Shown here one piece after another: positions 6,533 to 13,411 of a DNA stretch of 19,575 nt. The notes under the pieces were generated by a model that ran no database searches, had not been told where the DNA came from, and saw nothing but the letters and a program-made list of their open reading frames with translations. Source of the DNA: Candidatus Methanovirga meridionalis (GTDB lineage Archaea > Methanobacteriota > Methanobacteria > Methanobacteriales > Methanobacteriaceae); the NCBI GenBank assembly GCA_031289325.1, contig JAITPS010000135.1, forward strand, positions 1 through 19,575, read 5' to 3'. Within the stretch, counting starts at the first letter, position 1, and each line of letters starts with the position of its first letter. A program made the position numbers and the translations under genes.

Positions 6533-7463
6533 AAAAGATTTTGTCACAAAAGGTCTTCAACGAACCAAAATTGATGAGTTTTTGGAGAGCAAACTTGAAA
6601 GAGCTGGTTACGGTGGAATGAGTGTTCAAGTTACTCCTCTTGGTACAATGATTATTGTTTATGCTGAAAAACCTGGTATGGTAATTGGAAGAGGTGGAAA
6701 AACTGTGCGTTCTATTACTCAATCTTTAAAAAATAATTTTAATCTTGATAATCCTCAAATTGAAGTTAAAGAAGTTGATGTTCCAGAACTTAATCCTAAG
6801 ATTATGGCTCATAGAATTGCATCTATGTTACAAAGAGGAATGCATTTTAGAAGAGTTGCTTATTCAACAATACGCAGAATAATGGGTGCTGATGCACAAG
6901 GTGTAGAAGTTACTATTTCTGGTAAAATAAGAGGTTCAAGATCAGCAACTGCTAAATTTATTGATGGTTACATAAAAAAATGTGGGGAACCATCAATTAG
7001 ATTAGTTAAAGAAGGTTTTGCAACTGTTCAATTAAAACCAGGTGTTTTAGGAATATTTGTCAGAATCATGCCACCAGATGCAGATTTACCTGATAAAGTT
7101 GATATTTTACCCCCAAAACCTGAAGATATTCAAGAGAAAGTCAATAAGGATCTAAAAGTTGATGAGGATTTAGACACATCTACTGAAGCTGTGGAATCTG
7201 AAGAACTTGAAAATTTAGAAGATCTTGATGATGAAGACTTTGATGATATTGAAGAAGTAGAGGAATTTATTGATTTAGATGATTCGGATAATGTTGATTC
7301 TGATGATATTGAAGAAGTAGAGGATTTTATTGATTTAGATGATTCGGATAATGTTGATTCGGATAATGTTGATTCGGATGATATTGAAGAAGTAGAGGAA
7401 TTTGTAGATTTAGATGATTCGGATAATGTTGATTCCGATGATATTGAAGAAATTAAAGAATAA
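6525..7463 (+). CDS. rps3: Ribosomal protein uS3 with long acidic repeat tail
   Basis: Small-subunit protein uS3 at the mRNA entry site, with mRNA unwinding functions. The KH domain has its GXXG loop as GRGG at residues 55-58 (MVIGRGGKTV). The C-terminal uS3 domain follows to about residue 185, including RRIMGADAQGVEVTISGKIRG. Residues about 200-312 form an acidic extension. From 240 it is built of 20-residue units beginning DDIEEVEEF at 240, 260 and 285, with a 5-residue extra unit DNVDS at 280-284 and a truncated last unit at 305. The core is complete and normal; the tail makes the protein about 100 residues longer than the basic archaeal domain set. The start lies within rpl22, with ggaggaa upstream. 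Confidence 0.97.
   Translation: MIEKDFVTKGLQRTKIDEFLESKLERAGYGGMSVQVTPLGTMIIVYAEKPGMVIGRGGKTVRSITQSLKNNFNLDNPQIEVKEVDVPELNPKIMAHRIASMLQRGMHFRRVAYSTIRRIMGADAQGVEVTISGKIRGSRSATAKFIDGYIKKCGEPSIRLVKEGFATVQLKPGVLGIFVRIMPPDADLPDKVDILPPKPEDIQEKVNKDLKVDEDLDTSTEAVESEELENLEDLDDEDFDDIEEVEEFIDLDDSDNVDSDDIEEVEDFIDLDDSDNVDSDNVDSDDIEEVEEFVDLDDSDNVDSDDIEEIKE
7242..7463 (+). repeat. In-frame 60-bp repeats in the rps3 tail
   Basis: Three nearly identical 60-bp units begin at 7242, 7302 and 7377, the second followed by an extra 15-bp duplicate, plus a partial fourth unit at 7437. Differences are mostly single bases. The tract keeps the reading frame and encodes only acidic, Ser, Asn and a few hydrophobic residues. 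Confidence 0.9.
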
Positions 7464-7503
7464 GTTGAAGAGATTAATGATAATTGAGTAAAGAGGCATT
7501 TAG

Positions 7504-7710
7504 ATGGTAATTTTACAAAGTAAGGACATTTGGGAAATGGACATTGAAGATATTCAAGAAAAGTTAAATGAACTTAAAAAAGAATTAGCCAAGAATATTT
7601 CAAAAAGTTCTGCACAAGGAGTTAATGAAAATCCTGGTAAAATAAGAGAACTAAAGAGAACTATTGCTCGTGTTATTACAATATTGACTCAAAAACAGAA
7701 GGAGAGGTAA
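7504..7710 (+). CDS. rpl29: Ribosomal protein uL29
   Basis: Small helical large-subunit protein uL29 (68 residues) beside uL23 at the tunnel exit. Its hallmark is a two-helix hairpin: MDIEDIQEKLNELKKELAKN then NPGKIRELKRTIARVITIL. The N-terminus MVILQSKDIWEM matches archaeal relatives and supports the ATG at 7504, with a gaggcat ribosome site upstream. Its stop codon (7708-7710) directly abuts the aIF1 start, so the two are probably co-translated. Confidence 0.95.
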   Translation: MVILQSKDIWEMDIEDIQEKLNELKKELAKNISKSSAQGVNENPGKIRELKRTIARVITILTQKQKER

Positions 7711-8058
7711 ATGAAAATTTGTGATGTTTGTGGTCTTCCAGAAGAACTTTGTGTTTGCCAAGAAATTGCAAGGGAAGTTCAAACTGTTAAAATTTTTACT
7801 GTAAGAAGACGATTTGGAAAGCTTATGACTATTGTAGAAGGTATTGATGAACAAGATATTGATATAAAAGATCTTACTAAAGAACTCAAAGCCCGTTGTG
7901 CATGTGGTGGAACAGCTAAAAAAGGTCAAATTGAACTTCAAGGAGATCATAAAAATAAGGTTAAAAGTGTTTTATCGGATATGGGATTCTCTTCTGATAC
8001 AATTGAAATTAAAGAAAGTAGAAAATTTAATAAAAGAAGAAATAAAAGAAGAAATTAA
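7711..8058 (+). CDS. Translation initiation factor aIF1 (SUI1 family)
   Basis: aIF1/SUI1 protein (115 residues), which binds the 30S P-site region and helps select the start codon. The N-terminus has a cysteine cluster CxxC...CxC (C4, C7, C14, C16), as in many archaeal homologues. The SUI1 fold follows: GKLMTIVEGID (36-46), then CACGGTAKKGQIELQGDHKN (63-82), the most conserved stretch. The C-terminus ends in a basic tail in which NKRR is exactly duplicated by a 12-bp repeat, slightly longer than usual. The ATG directly follows the rpl29 stop, and ggagag ahead of it serves as the ribosome site. A long repeat-rich gap follows. Confidence 0.95.
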   Translation: MKICDVCGLPEELCVCQEIAREVQTVKIFTVRRRFGKLMTIVEGIDEQDIDIKDLTKELKARCACGGTAKKGQIELQGDHKNKVKSVLSDMGFSSDTIEIKESRKFNKRRNKRRN

Positions 8059-8083
8059 AATTAAATATTCTATTATCATTCCA

Positions 8084-8172
8084 TCCATTAAAATTAATCA
8101 TTCTAATAATCCATTAAAATTAAAAAAATTAAATATATCCATTAAAATTAATCATTCTAATAATCCATTAAA
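8084..8172. repeat. 35-bp direct repeat pair
   Basis: Bases 8084-8118 and 8138-8172 are identical, offset 54 bp. Each begins tccattaaaattaatc. They lie just after the aIF1 stop. Confidence 0.9.
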
Positions 8173-8205
8173 TAGATAATTAATTAATAAATATTCAATT
8201 TATTT

Positions 8206-8366
8206 AATAATTTTTTATTCAATAATTTTTTATTCAATAATTTTTTATTTAATAATTTTTTATTTAATAATTTTTTATTTAATAATTTTTTATTTAATAA
8301 TTTTTTATTTAATAATTTTTTATTTAATAATTTTTTATTTAATAATTTTTTATTTAATAATTTTTA
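8206..8366. repeat. 15-bp tandem array
   Basis: The unit aataattttttattt is repeated from 8206 to 8355 in ten copies, the first two with a terminal c in place of t, followed by a degenerate partial copy. The unit differs from that of the array at 1-118 at only two of 15 positions in matching register. Confidence 0.95.
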
Positions 8367-8496
8367 ATAAATTTATTTAAATAATCTATTTTTTAATATA
8401 TATTGTAATTAAATTATAATAAATATTGAAATAGCTATTTATAAATACTTAAGATATTATAACTATTTATTTATAAAATTGACTTTTATTATTTAT

Positions 8497-8640
8497 AAAT
8501 TTAAAGTATTGTTAAAAGTATAAATTTAAAGTATTGTTAAAATATAAATTTAAAGTATTGTTAAAATATAAATTTAAAGTATTGTTAAAAATATAAATTT
8601 AAAGTATTGTTAAAAATATAAATTTAAGTATTGTTATAAG
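8497..8640. repeat. 24/25-bp tandem array upstream of Rpp29
   Basis: Six copies of a unit beginning aaatttaaagtattgttaaa start at 8497, 8522, 8546, 8570, 8595 and 8620. Spacing alternates between 24 and 25 bp through one-base differences, and the last copy has lost one a. It ends about 40 bp before the Rpp29 start and could affect its expression. Confidence 0.92.
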
Positions 8641-8680
8641 ATTATTAAAAGATTAATTACTGCGATATTATACGATCATT

Positions 8681-9001
8681 ATGATAACTTCAAAAAATAT
8701 ATTTCGTCATGAGTTAATTGGATTATATCTTGAAGTTGTAGATAGCTCTAATAAATCATTAATTGGATTGTGCGGAAATGTTGTGGATGAGACAAAAAAA
8801 ACTTTATCTATTGATGTAAGTTATAATAAAATTAGGAATGATTTGAATCAAAATTCAATTTTAATTAGTCAGAAAATGATTCCTAAGAAAAATTCAACTT
8901 TTCATTTTAAAATTCCAAATGGGAAATGGGTTGAAATTGAAGGAAAAATTTTAGTCAGCTCTCCAGAAGACAGAATTAAAAAAAAATTTAAAAAAATATA
9001 G
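8681..9001 (+). CDS. rnp1: Ribonuclease P protein component 1 (Rpp29/Pop4)
   Basis: Archaeal RNase P subunit Rpp29 (106 residues), an Sm-like beta-barrel protein that pairs with Rpp21 and supports tRNA 5' end cleavage by the RNase P RNA. The family features are the N-terminal NIFRHELIGLYLEVVDSSN, GLCGNVVDETKKTL, and the C-terminal WVEIEGKILVSSPEDRIKKK. Its position between aIF1 and uS17 is the standard archaeal one. The ATG at 8681 gives the expected N-terminus, but no good ribosome site or clear TATA box at leaderless distance is visible. How it is expressed after the 622-bp gap is unclear. Confidence 0.93.
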   Translation: MITSKNIFRHELIGLYLEVVDSSNKSLIGLCGNVVDETKKTLSIDVSYNKIRNDLNQNSILISQKMIPKKNSTFHFKIPNGKWVEIEGKILVSSPEDRIKKKFKKI

Positions 9002-9012
9002 TTGGTGATAAA

Positions 9013-9339
9013 ATGATTGGATTAGATGTTCCAGAACCAAAAAGTGTGTGTAGTGATCCTAACTGCCCATTCCATGGAACTTTGTCTGTTAGAGGGCAAA
9101 TTCTTGAAGGCATAGTCACTAATAATAAAGCAGATAGGACGATTACTATAGAAAGAAGCTATTATAAATTTATTCAAAAATATGAAAGATATGAAAAGAG
9201 AAAGTCCAGAATCAGTGTTCATAAACCTGATTGTTTTAGTGTTAACATTGGAGATTCTGTAAAAGTTTCAGAATGTAGACCTTTAAGTAAAACAAAACAT
9301 TTTGTTTTAGTAGAAGTGTTAAAGGAGTTGAGTGGATGA
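9013..9339 (+). CDS. rps17: Ribosomal protein uS17
   Basis: Small-subunit protein uS17 (108 residues), an OB-fold protein of the 30S body. The archaeal N-terminal extension contains CSDPNCPFHG (residues 13-22), a conserved feature of archaeal uS17. It is followed by the OB core GQILEGIVTNNKADRTITIE and SVNIGDSVKVSECRPLSKTKHF. The ribosome site ggtgat stands before the ATG. The stop codon overlaps the rpl14 start by 4 nt (ATGA), indicating coupled translation. Confidence 0.97.
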   Translation: MIGLDVPEPKSVCSDPNCPFHGTLSVRGQILEGIVTNNKADRTITIERSYYKFIQKYERYEKRKSRISVHKPDCFSVNIGDSVKVSECRPLSKTKHFVLVEVLKELSG

Positions 9340-9734
9340 AACCAATTAAATCAACCGTTTCTAAAGCTCTACCTATTGGAGCTAATCTTCAATGTGTGGA
9401 TAATACTGGGGCTCGTGAAATTGAAATAATCGCTGTAAAAGGTTATAAAGGTGTTCGAAGACGTCTTGCTTCAGCTGGTGTAGGCGATCTTGTTGTTGCT
9501 TCTGTTAAAAAAGGAACCGCTGATATGAGACGTGAAATTGTTAATGCAATTATTGTAAGACAAAAAAAAGAATATAGGCGAGTGGACGGGTTACGAGTAA
9601 AGTTTGAAGACAATGCTGCTGTTATAATAACTCCAGAAGGAGTTCTTAAGGGGTCTGAAATTAGAGGACCTGTAGCTAAAGAAGCTGCTGATAGATGGTC
9701 AAGTGTTGGCAGTGTTGCAAGTATTTTAGTTTAA
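9336..9734 (+). CDS. rpl14: Ribosomal protein uL14
   Basis: Large-subunit protein uL14 (132 residues), a beta-barrel at the subunit interface near the aIF6 binding area. The conserved core shows ANLQCVDNTGAREIEIIAVKG, GVGDLVVASVKKGTAD, a VRQKKEYRRVDGLRV stretch and the C-terminal EIRGPVAKEAADRWSSV. Length and motifs are those of archaeal uL14. It starts within the uS17 stop (ATGA overlap), and uL24 follows after 9 nt. Confidence 0.98.
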   Translation: MKPIKSTVSKALPIGANLQCVDNTGAREIEIIAVKGYKGVRRRLASAGVGDLVVASVKKGTADMRREIVNAIIVRQKKEYRRVDGLRVKFEDNAAVIITPEGVLKGSEIRGPVAKEAADRWSSVGSVASILV

Positions 9735-9743
9735 GGTGATTAA

Positions 9744-10097
9744 ATGTCAAAACAACCAAGAAAACAAAGAAAAGCTCTTTACAATGCACCATTACATATT
9801 CGAAGGAAAAGAATGGGAGTTAATTTAAGTAAAGAGTTACAAGAAGATTATGGTAGAAGATCTTTGCCTATTAAATCTGGAGACAAAATTCAAGTAATTC
9901 GTGGAGATTTTAAGGATAGTGAAGGAAAAGTAGAAAGAATAGATTATAAAAATTATAGGGTCTTCATTGATAGTCTTACTACAGCTAAAACAGATGGCAC
10001 TAATGTTTTATCATCAATACATCCTTCAAATCTCATGATTATTGATGCGGATATGGAAGATGATTTTAGAACTAAAATTATAGATAGGAAGTTATAA
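9744..10097 (+). CDS. rpl24: Ribosomal protein uL24
   Basis: Large-subunit protein uL24 (117 residues), with a KOW motif that binds 23S rRNA. The archaeal N-terminus SKQPRKQRKALYNAPLHIRRK is followed by the KOW region at about residues 45-75 (SGDKIQVIRGDFKDSEGKVE). The ribosome site aaggtgat at 9733-9740 overlaps the end of rpl14. The gene ends one base before rps4e. Confidence 0.97.
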   Translation: MSKQPRKQRKALYNAPLHIRRKRMGVNLSKELQEDYGRRSLPIKSGDKIQVIRGDFKDSEGKVERIDYKNYRVFIDSLTTAKTDGTNVLSSIHPSNLMIIDADMEDDFRTKIIDRKL

Positions 10098-10098
10098 T

Positions 10099-10836
10099 AT
10101 GGCAAATATGGGATCAAGAAAACATTTAAAAAGATTCAAGGCACCAAAAAATTGGAACATACATCCAAAAATAAAAAAATGGACTGTTAAACCATCTCCT
10201 GGTTCTCATTCTATCGAAAATTCATTATCTTTATTAATTGTAGTAAGAGATATATTAAAATTAGCTGATAATGCAAGAGAAGCTAAAAGAATTATTAATA
10301 CAGGTAATGTTTTAGTGGATGGTAGAATTATCAAAAATTATAAGTTTACCATTGGGTTTATGGATGTAATTCAAATTCCAAAAACTGAAGATGTTTATAG
10401 GGTTCTCCCTGATTTAAAAGGTAGATTAACTCTTCATCCTATCACTGCTGAAAATGCTAATATCAAATTAGCTAAAGTTTATAATAAGACAACATTAAAA
10501 AAAGGTTTAAATCAACTTAATTTACATGATGGTAGAAATATAATTTCTAATGAAAAAACTACTGCTGGAGATGTTGTTAAATTACAAATTCCTACTCAAG
10601 AAATCTTAGAGGTTTACAATTTTCAAGAAGGTGCGAATGTTTTAGTAACTAATGGTAAGCATACTGGAGAAATTGGTCATATTAAGGAAGTTATAATTAA
10701 TAAATCTTCTAATAAAAATACTGTTTTAGTTGAAAATGATAAGAAAAAAGAATTTTTAACTTTGATGAGTTATACATTTGTTATAGGTGAAGATAATCAT
10801 GAAATTTTGAAATTTTACTCTTTGGAGGTTAATTAG
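10099..10836 (+). CDS. rps4e: Ribosomal protein eS4
   Basis: Small-subunit protein eS4 (245 residues), found in archaea and eukaryotes but not bacteria. The N-terminus MGSRKHLKRFKAPKNW is the family signature. An S4-type RNA-binding domain spans about residues 40-105 (AREAKRIINTGNVLVDGRI), the central eS4 domain has VYNKTTLKKG, and a KOW-like segment lies near 178-200 (GANVLVTNGKHTGEIGHI). The start at 10099 adds MAN before MGSRKH, in line with archaeal relatives. The stop TAG abuts the rpl5 ATG directly. Confidence 0.97.
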   Translation: MANMGSRKHLKRFKAPKNWNIHPKIKKWTVKPSPGSHSIENSLSLLIVVRDILKLADNAREAKRIINTGNVLVDGRIIKNYKFTIGFMDVIQIPKTEDVYRVLPDLKGRLTLHPITAENANIKLAKVYNKTTLKKGLNQLNLHDGRNIISNEKTTAGDVVKLQIPTQEILEVYNFQEGANVLVTNGKHTGEIGHIKEVIINKSSNKNTVLVENDKKKEFLTLMSYTFVIGEDNHEILKFYSLEVN

Positions 10837-11343
10837 ATGAATCCTATGGAAAAGGTTGTTATATCCAAAGCCACTTTAAATATAGGTGTTGGTGAATCTG
10901 GAGAAAGATTATCAAGAGCTATTAATTTATTAGAGACTTTAACTGGACAAAAACCTGTTAAAACTTTTTCTAAAGTTACTAATCCTGAATTCGGTATTAG
11001 AAAACGCCAACCTATTGCATGCAAAGTAACTCTTCGTGGAGAAAAAGTAAACGATGCTATTAAATTGGTTTTAGATGGTATTGGAACCAATATAAATAAG
11101 TCACAGTTTGATGATCAAGGAAATCTTTCTTTTGGAATAGCTGAACATATTGATATGCCAGGAATTAAATACGATCCAGACATAGGTATTTTTGGAATTA
11201 ATGTGAATATTACTTTTGAAAAACCAGGATATAGAATTAAACGTAGAAAAATACAAAAAAATAAAATTCCTGCAAGACACATGGTTAAAAAAGATCAAAC
11301 CATTAAATACATGGAAGATAATTTTAATATTAGTATTGAATGA
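10837..11343 (+). CDS. rpl5: Ribosomal protein uL5
   Basis: Large-subunit protein uL5 (168 residues), which binds 5S rRNA in the central protuberance. The family pattern is visible as MEKVVISKATLNIGVGESGERL, LLETLTGQKPVKTFSKVTNPEFGIRKRQPI (residues about 28-57, partly shown), and FGIAEHIDMPGIKYDPDIGIFG. It is shorter than bacterial uL5, as usual in archaea. The ggaggtt ribosome site (10824-10830) lies in the end of rps4e. A 161-nt gap follows before rps14. Confidence 0.97.
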   Translation: MNPMEKVVISKATLNIGVGESGERLSRAINLLETLTGQKPVKTFSKVTNPEFGIRKRQPIACKVTLRGEKVNDAIKLVLDGIGTNINKSQFDDQGNLSFGIAEHIDMPGIKYDPDIGIFGINVNITFEKPGYRIKRRKIQKNKIPARHMVKKDQTIKYMEDNFNISIE

Positions 11344-11400
11344 TTTAATATTGGTAAATATTTTTTGATCTTTATATTTGAATAATTTATTGTGTTTGAA

Positions 11401-11440
11401 TAATTTTAAATATTAAATAATAATTTTAAATATTAAATAA
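11401..11440. repeat. Perfect 20-bp tandem duplication in the rpl5-rps14 gap
   Basis: taattttaaatattaaataa is present twice without mismatch (11401-11420, 11421-11440). It makes up much of the small gap between rpl5 and rps14. Confidence 0.9.
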
Positions 11441-11504
11441 TGTTTTTATTAATAATCGTATAATATTTGTATATATTTAATCAAAATAGTTAAAAGGTGA
11501 TATT

Positions 11505-11648
11505 TTGCCAAGAAAATACGGGAAAGCGTCAAGAAAATGTAGTAGATGTGGGGATCACTCTGCAATGATAAGAAGATATAATCTTATGTTATGTAGACAA
11601 TGTTTTAGAGAACTTGCCCCGAAAATAGGATTTAAAAAATATAATTGA
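11505..11648 (+). CDS. rps14: Ribosomal protein uS14, zinc-binding form
   Basis: Small-subunit head protein uS14 of the short zinc type (47 residues). Translating from TTG at 11505 gives MPRKYGKASRKCSRCGDHSA and ends in GFKKYN. The two CxxC pairs (C12/C15 and C30/C33) form the expected zinc ribbon, with LCRQCFRELAPKIGFKK around the second. The ribosome site aaggtgat at 11494-11501 precedes the TTG. It is easily overlooked because it is short and starts with TTG. The rps8 ribosome site overlaps its stop codon. Confidence 0.96.
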   Translation: MPRKYGKASRKCSRCGDHSAMIRRYNLMLCRQCFRELAPKIGFKKYN

Positions 11649-11657
11649 GGTGTATTT

Positions 11658-12050
11658 ATGACTCTTATGGATCCACTTGCCAATGCCATTACGAATATTA
11701 GGAACAATGAATTACAAGTAAATAGTTCTTGTACTATTGCTCCTGCTTCTAAACTCATTGGGCAAGTTTTGACTACAATGAAAAATGAGAATTACATTGG
11801 TGAGTTTGAATATATAGATGATGGGAAAGCAGGAAAATTCTTAGTTGAATTAGCAGGTAACATCAATCAATGTGGTGTTATTAAACCTCGTCATTCTGTT
11901 AAAAAAGATGAATTTGAAAAATTTGAAAAGAGATTTTTACCAGCAAAAAATTTTGGTATATTAATTGTTACCACTCCTAAGGGGATATTGACTCATTCAA
12001 AAGCGAAAGAGTTGGGAATTGGTGGTAGATTACTGGCTTATGTATATTAA
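11658..12050 (+). CDS. rps8: Ribosomal protein uS8
   Basis: Small-subunit protein uS8 (130 residues), a primary 16S rRNA binder in the central domain. The N-terminus MTLMDPLANAITNIRNNE and the C-terminus GILTHSKAKELGIGGRLLAY are the family hallmarks. The start at 11658 is supported by gaggtg at 11647-11652, 5 nt upstream; a second ATG lies at 11667 but has poorer spacing. The gene sits 9 nt after rps14 and 9 nt before rpl6. Confidence 0.97.
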   Translation: MTLMDPLANAITNIRNNELQVNSSCTIAPASKLIGQVLTTMKNENYIGEFEYIDDGKAGKFLVELAGNINQCGVIKPRHSVKKDEFEKFEKRFLPAKNFGILIVTTPKGILTHSKAKELGIGGRLLAYVY

Positions 12051-12059
12051 GGTGATAAA

Positions 12060-12596
12060 ATGGTATTAGCTGCAATTATTGAAGAAGAAATTTCAATTCC
12101 TGATGGTGTTGAAGTTAATATAGAAAATACCAATATTAGTATTAAAGGACCTAAAGGAGAAGTATCAAGAAAATTTACTTGTCCTAATGTTTCTATTGAG
12201 AAAAATGAAGATAATTTATCTTTATCAACCCGATTTCCTAAAAAAGTAGATAAGTCTATGATTGGTACAACTAAAGCACATTTATCAAATATGATAACTG
12301 GTGTAACCAATGGATTCACATACAACATGAAAATAGTTTTTGCCCATTTTCCTATGACTGTTAAGGTTGGAGATGGTAAAGTCGTAATTGAGAATTTCAT
12401 TGGTGAAAGACATCCAAGAGTTGCTAAAATTGTAGGTTCTGCAAAAATTGATGTTAAAGGAGATGAAGTTTTAGTTTCTGGTATCAATAAGGAAGATGTT
12501 GGTCAAACAATGGCTAATTTAGAACAGGCTACTAAAATTAAAGGAAAAGATCCTCGTGTTTTCCAAGATGGCATATATCTTGTAAGTAAAGAATAA
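12060..12596 (+). CDS. rpl6: Ribosomal protein uL6
   Basis: Large-subunit protein uL6 (178 residues), with two similar alpha/beta domains near the factor-binding sarcin-ricin region. The first domain has EISIPDGVEVNIENTNISIK and KGPKGEVSRKF. The second carries the conserved NFIGERHPRVAKIVG and the ending RVFQDGIYLVSKE. The ggtgat site is 3 nt from the ATG. It overlaps nothing and continues directly into rpl32e. Confidence 0.97.
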   Translation: MVLAAIIEEEISIPDGVEVNIENTNISIKGPKGEVSRKFTCPNVSIEKNEDNLSLSTRFPKKVDKSMIGTTKAHLSNMITGVTNGFTYNMKIVFAHFPMTVKVGDGKVVIENFIGERHPRVAKIVGSAKIDVKGDEVLVSGINKEDVGQTMANLEQATKIKGKDPRVFQDGIYLVSKE

Positions 12597-12607
12597 ATGG
12601 TGATACA

Positions 12608-13165
12608 ATGAATAAAAAATTTAAAAGACAAGAATATGCAAGATATAAGAAGTTGGGTGTAAAATGGAGAAAACCAAGAGGAAAATCCAGTAAAATGAGA
12701 AGATATGAGGCTGGAAAAGCTGCAATGCCTTCTATTGGATATGGTTCTAACAAATTGACGAGAAATCTTCATCCATCTGGTTTTAAAGATGTGATTGTTC
12801 ATAATCTTAATGATTTGGAGAAATTAGATCGTGATAGTGAAGTAGCAAGAATTTCAGCTTCAGTTGGTAATAAAAAGAAACTTGCAATTGTAGAAAAAGC
12901 AAATGAATTAGGTATTAAAGTGTTAAATAAAAAAGTATATCCAAAAAATCCTAAATCTATAATTTCAGAATCTCTTGATGAACTTTCTCTTCTCAATGAA
13001 TCTTCTGATGAATTTGAAGAAGAAAATGATGATGTAATTGAAGAAGAAGAAAATGATGATGTAATTGAAGAAGAAGAAAAAGAAGAAAATGATGATGTAA
13101 TTGAAGAAGAAGAAAAAGAAGAAAATGATGATGTAATTGAAGAAGAAAATGATGATGTAAAATGA
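12608..13165 (+). CDS. rpl32e: Ribosomal protein eL32 with acidic repeat tail
   Basis: Large-subunit protein eL32, archaeal and eukaryotic only. Residues 1 to about 115 are the normal basic core: RYKKLGVKWRKPRGKSSKMR (12-31), then IGYGSNKLTRNLHPSGFKDV and KKLAIVEKANELGIKVLNKK. From about 119 an extra C-terminal extension begins, and residues 134-185 are a nearly pure Glu/Asp/Asn repeat (ENDDVIEEE-type units). The total of 185 residues is well above the core family size. The present end, NDDVK, looks frame-shifted: the repeat pattern goes on after the stop in another frame and reaches its own TAA at 13182-13184. The start has ggtgat upstream. Confidence 0.95.
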   Translation: MNKKFKRQEYARYKKLGVKWRKPRGKSSKMRRYEAGKAAMPSIGYGSNKLTRNLHPSGFKDVIVHNLNDLEKLDRDSEVARISASVGNKKKLAIVEKANELGIKVLNKKVYPKNPKSIISESLDELSLLNESSDEFEEENDDVIEEEENDDVIEEEEKEENDDVIEEEEKEENDDVIEEENDDVK

Positions 13166-13184
13166 TGATGTAATTGAAGATTAA
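13007..13184 (+). repeat. Acidic-coding repeat tract ending rpl32e
   Basis: Units of about 24 bp built on gaagaagaaaatgatgatgt repeat five times from about 13016 with 6-bp (gaaaaa-type) insertions, then one more unit appears after the rpl32e stop in a shifted frame (13161-13184, reading NDDVIED then stop). The tract is a slippage-prone microsatellite in a coding end. Confidence 0.85.
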
Positions 13185-13306
13185 TATACTTTGTAAAACT
13201 TAACAAATTAAACTTAAAAAATTTATATAATATGATTTTTAAGCTATTTAACAATTAGCTATTTATTGAACTTTATAATATTGTTGTATTATAATATTAT
13301 TGTATT

Positions 13307-13354
13307 TATAAAGAATTATAGTTCATAATCTATAAAGAATTATAGTTTATAATC
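13307..13354. repeat. 24-bp tandem duplication in the rpl32e-rpl19e gap
   Basis: Two copies (13307-13330 and 13331-13354) beginning tataaagaattatagtt differ by one base. They lie in the 246-nt AT-rich gap upstream of rpl19e, which holds no visible gene. Confidence 0.88.
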
Positions 13355-13399
13355 TATATATTGAGTTTATATATTGTGTGAAATAATTTAATTAATATT

Positions 13400-13407
13400 G
13401 GAGTGAT
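13400..13407 (+). promoter_or_regulatory. Shine-Dalgarno site deciding the rpl19e start
   Basis: ggagtgat lies 4 nt before the GTG at 13412. The in-frame GTG at 13403 falls inside this site, so it is unlikely to be the start. Confidence 0.75.
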
Positions 13408-13411
13408 TTTT

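Larger units (their letters stand above)
8059..8680. other. 622-bp repeat-filled gap inside the ribosomal cluster
   Basis: No supported gene. From left to right: a 35-bp direct repeat (8084-8118 and 8138-8172), a 15-bp tandem array (8206-8366), a 100-bp AT-rich stretch, a 24/25-bp array (8497-8640), and a short unique stretch to the Rpp29 start. Elsewhere in archaea aIF1 and Rpp29 genes are usually adjacent, so this is inserted or expanded spacer. Confidence 0.8.

Noticed and set aside
7242..7463. uS3 tail as a separate fused domain
   Set aside because: It is low-complexity acidic repeat with no recognisable fold. It is better described as a disordered extension.
8206..8640. Replication origin iterons
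   Set aside because: Units are AT-rich minisatellites with no origin recognition box-like G-rich motif, and no orc1/cdc6 or other replication gene is nearby.
12047..12487. Long antisense open frame opposite rpl6
   Set aside because: It mirrors a well-supported ribosomal gene and has no initiation signal or recognisable protein features.
12799..13254. Antisense serine-rich open frame opposite the eL32 tail
   Set aside because: It is the complement of the Glu/Asp repeat codons (which read as Ser/Phe on the other strand) and has no ribosome site or homology.
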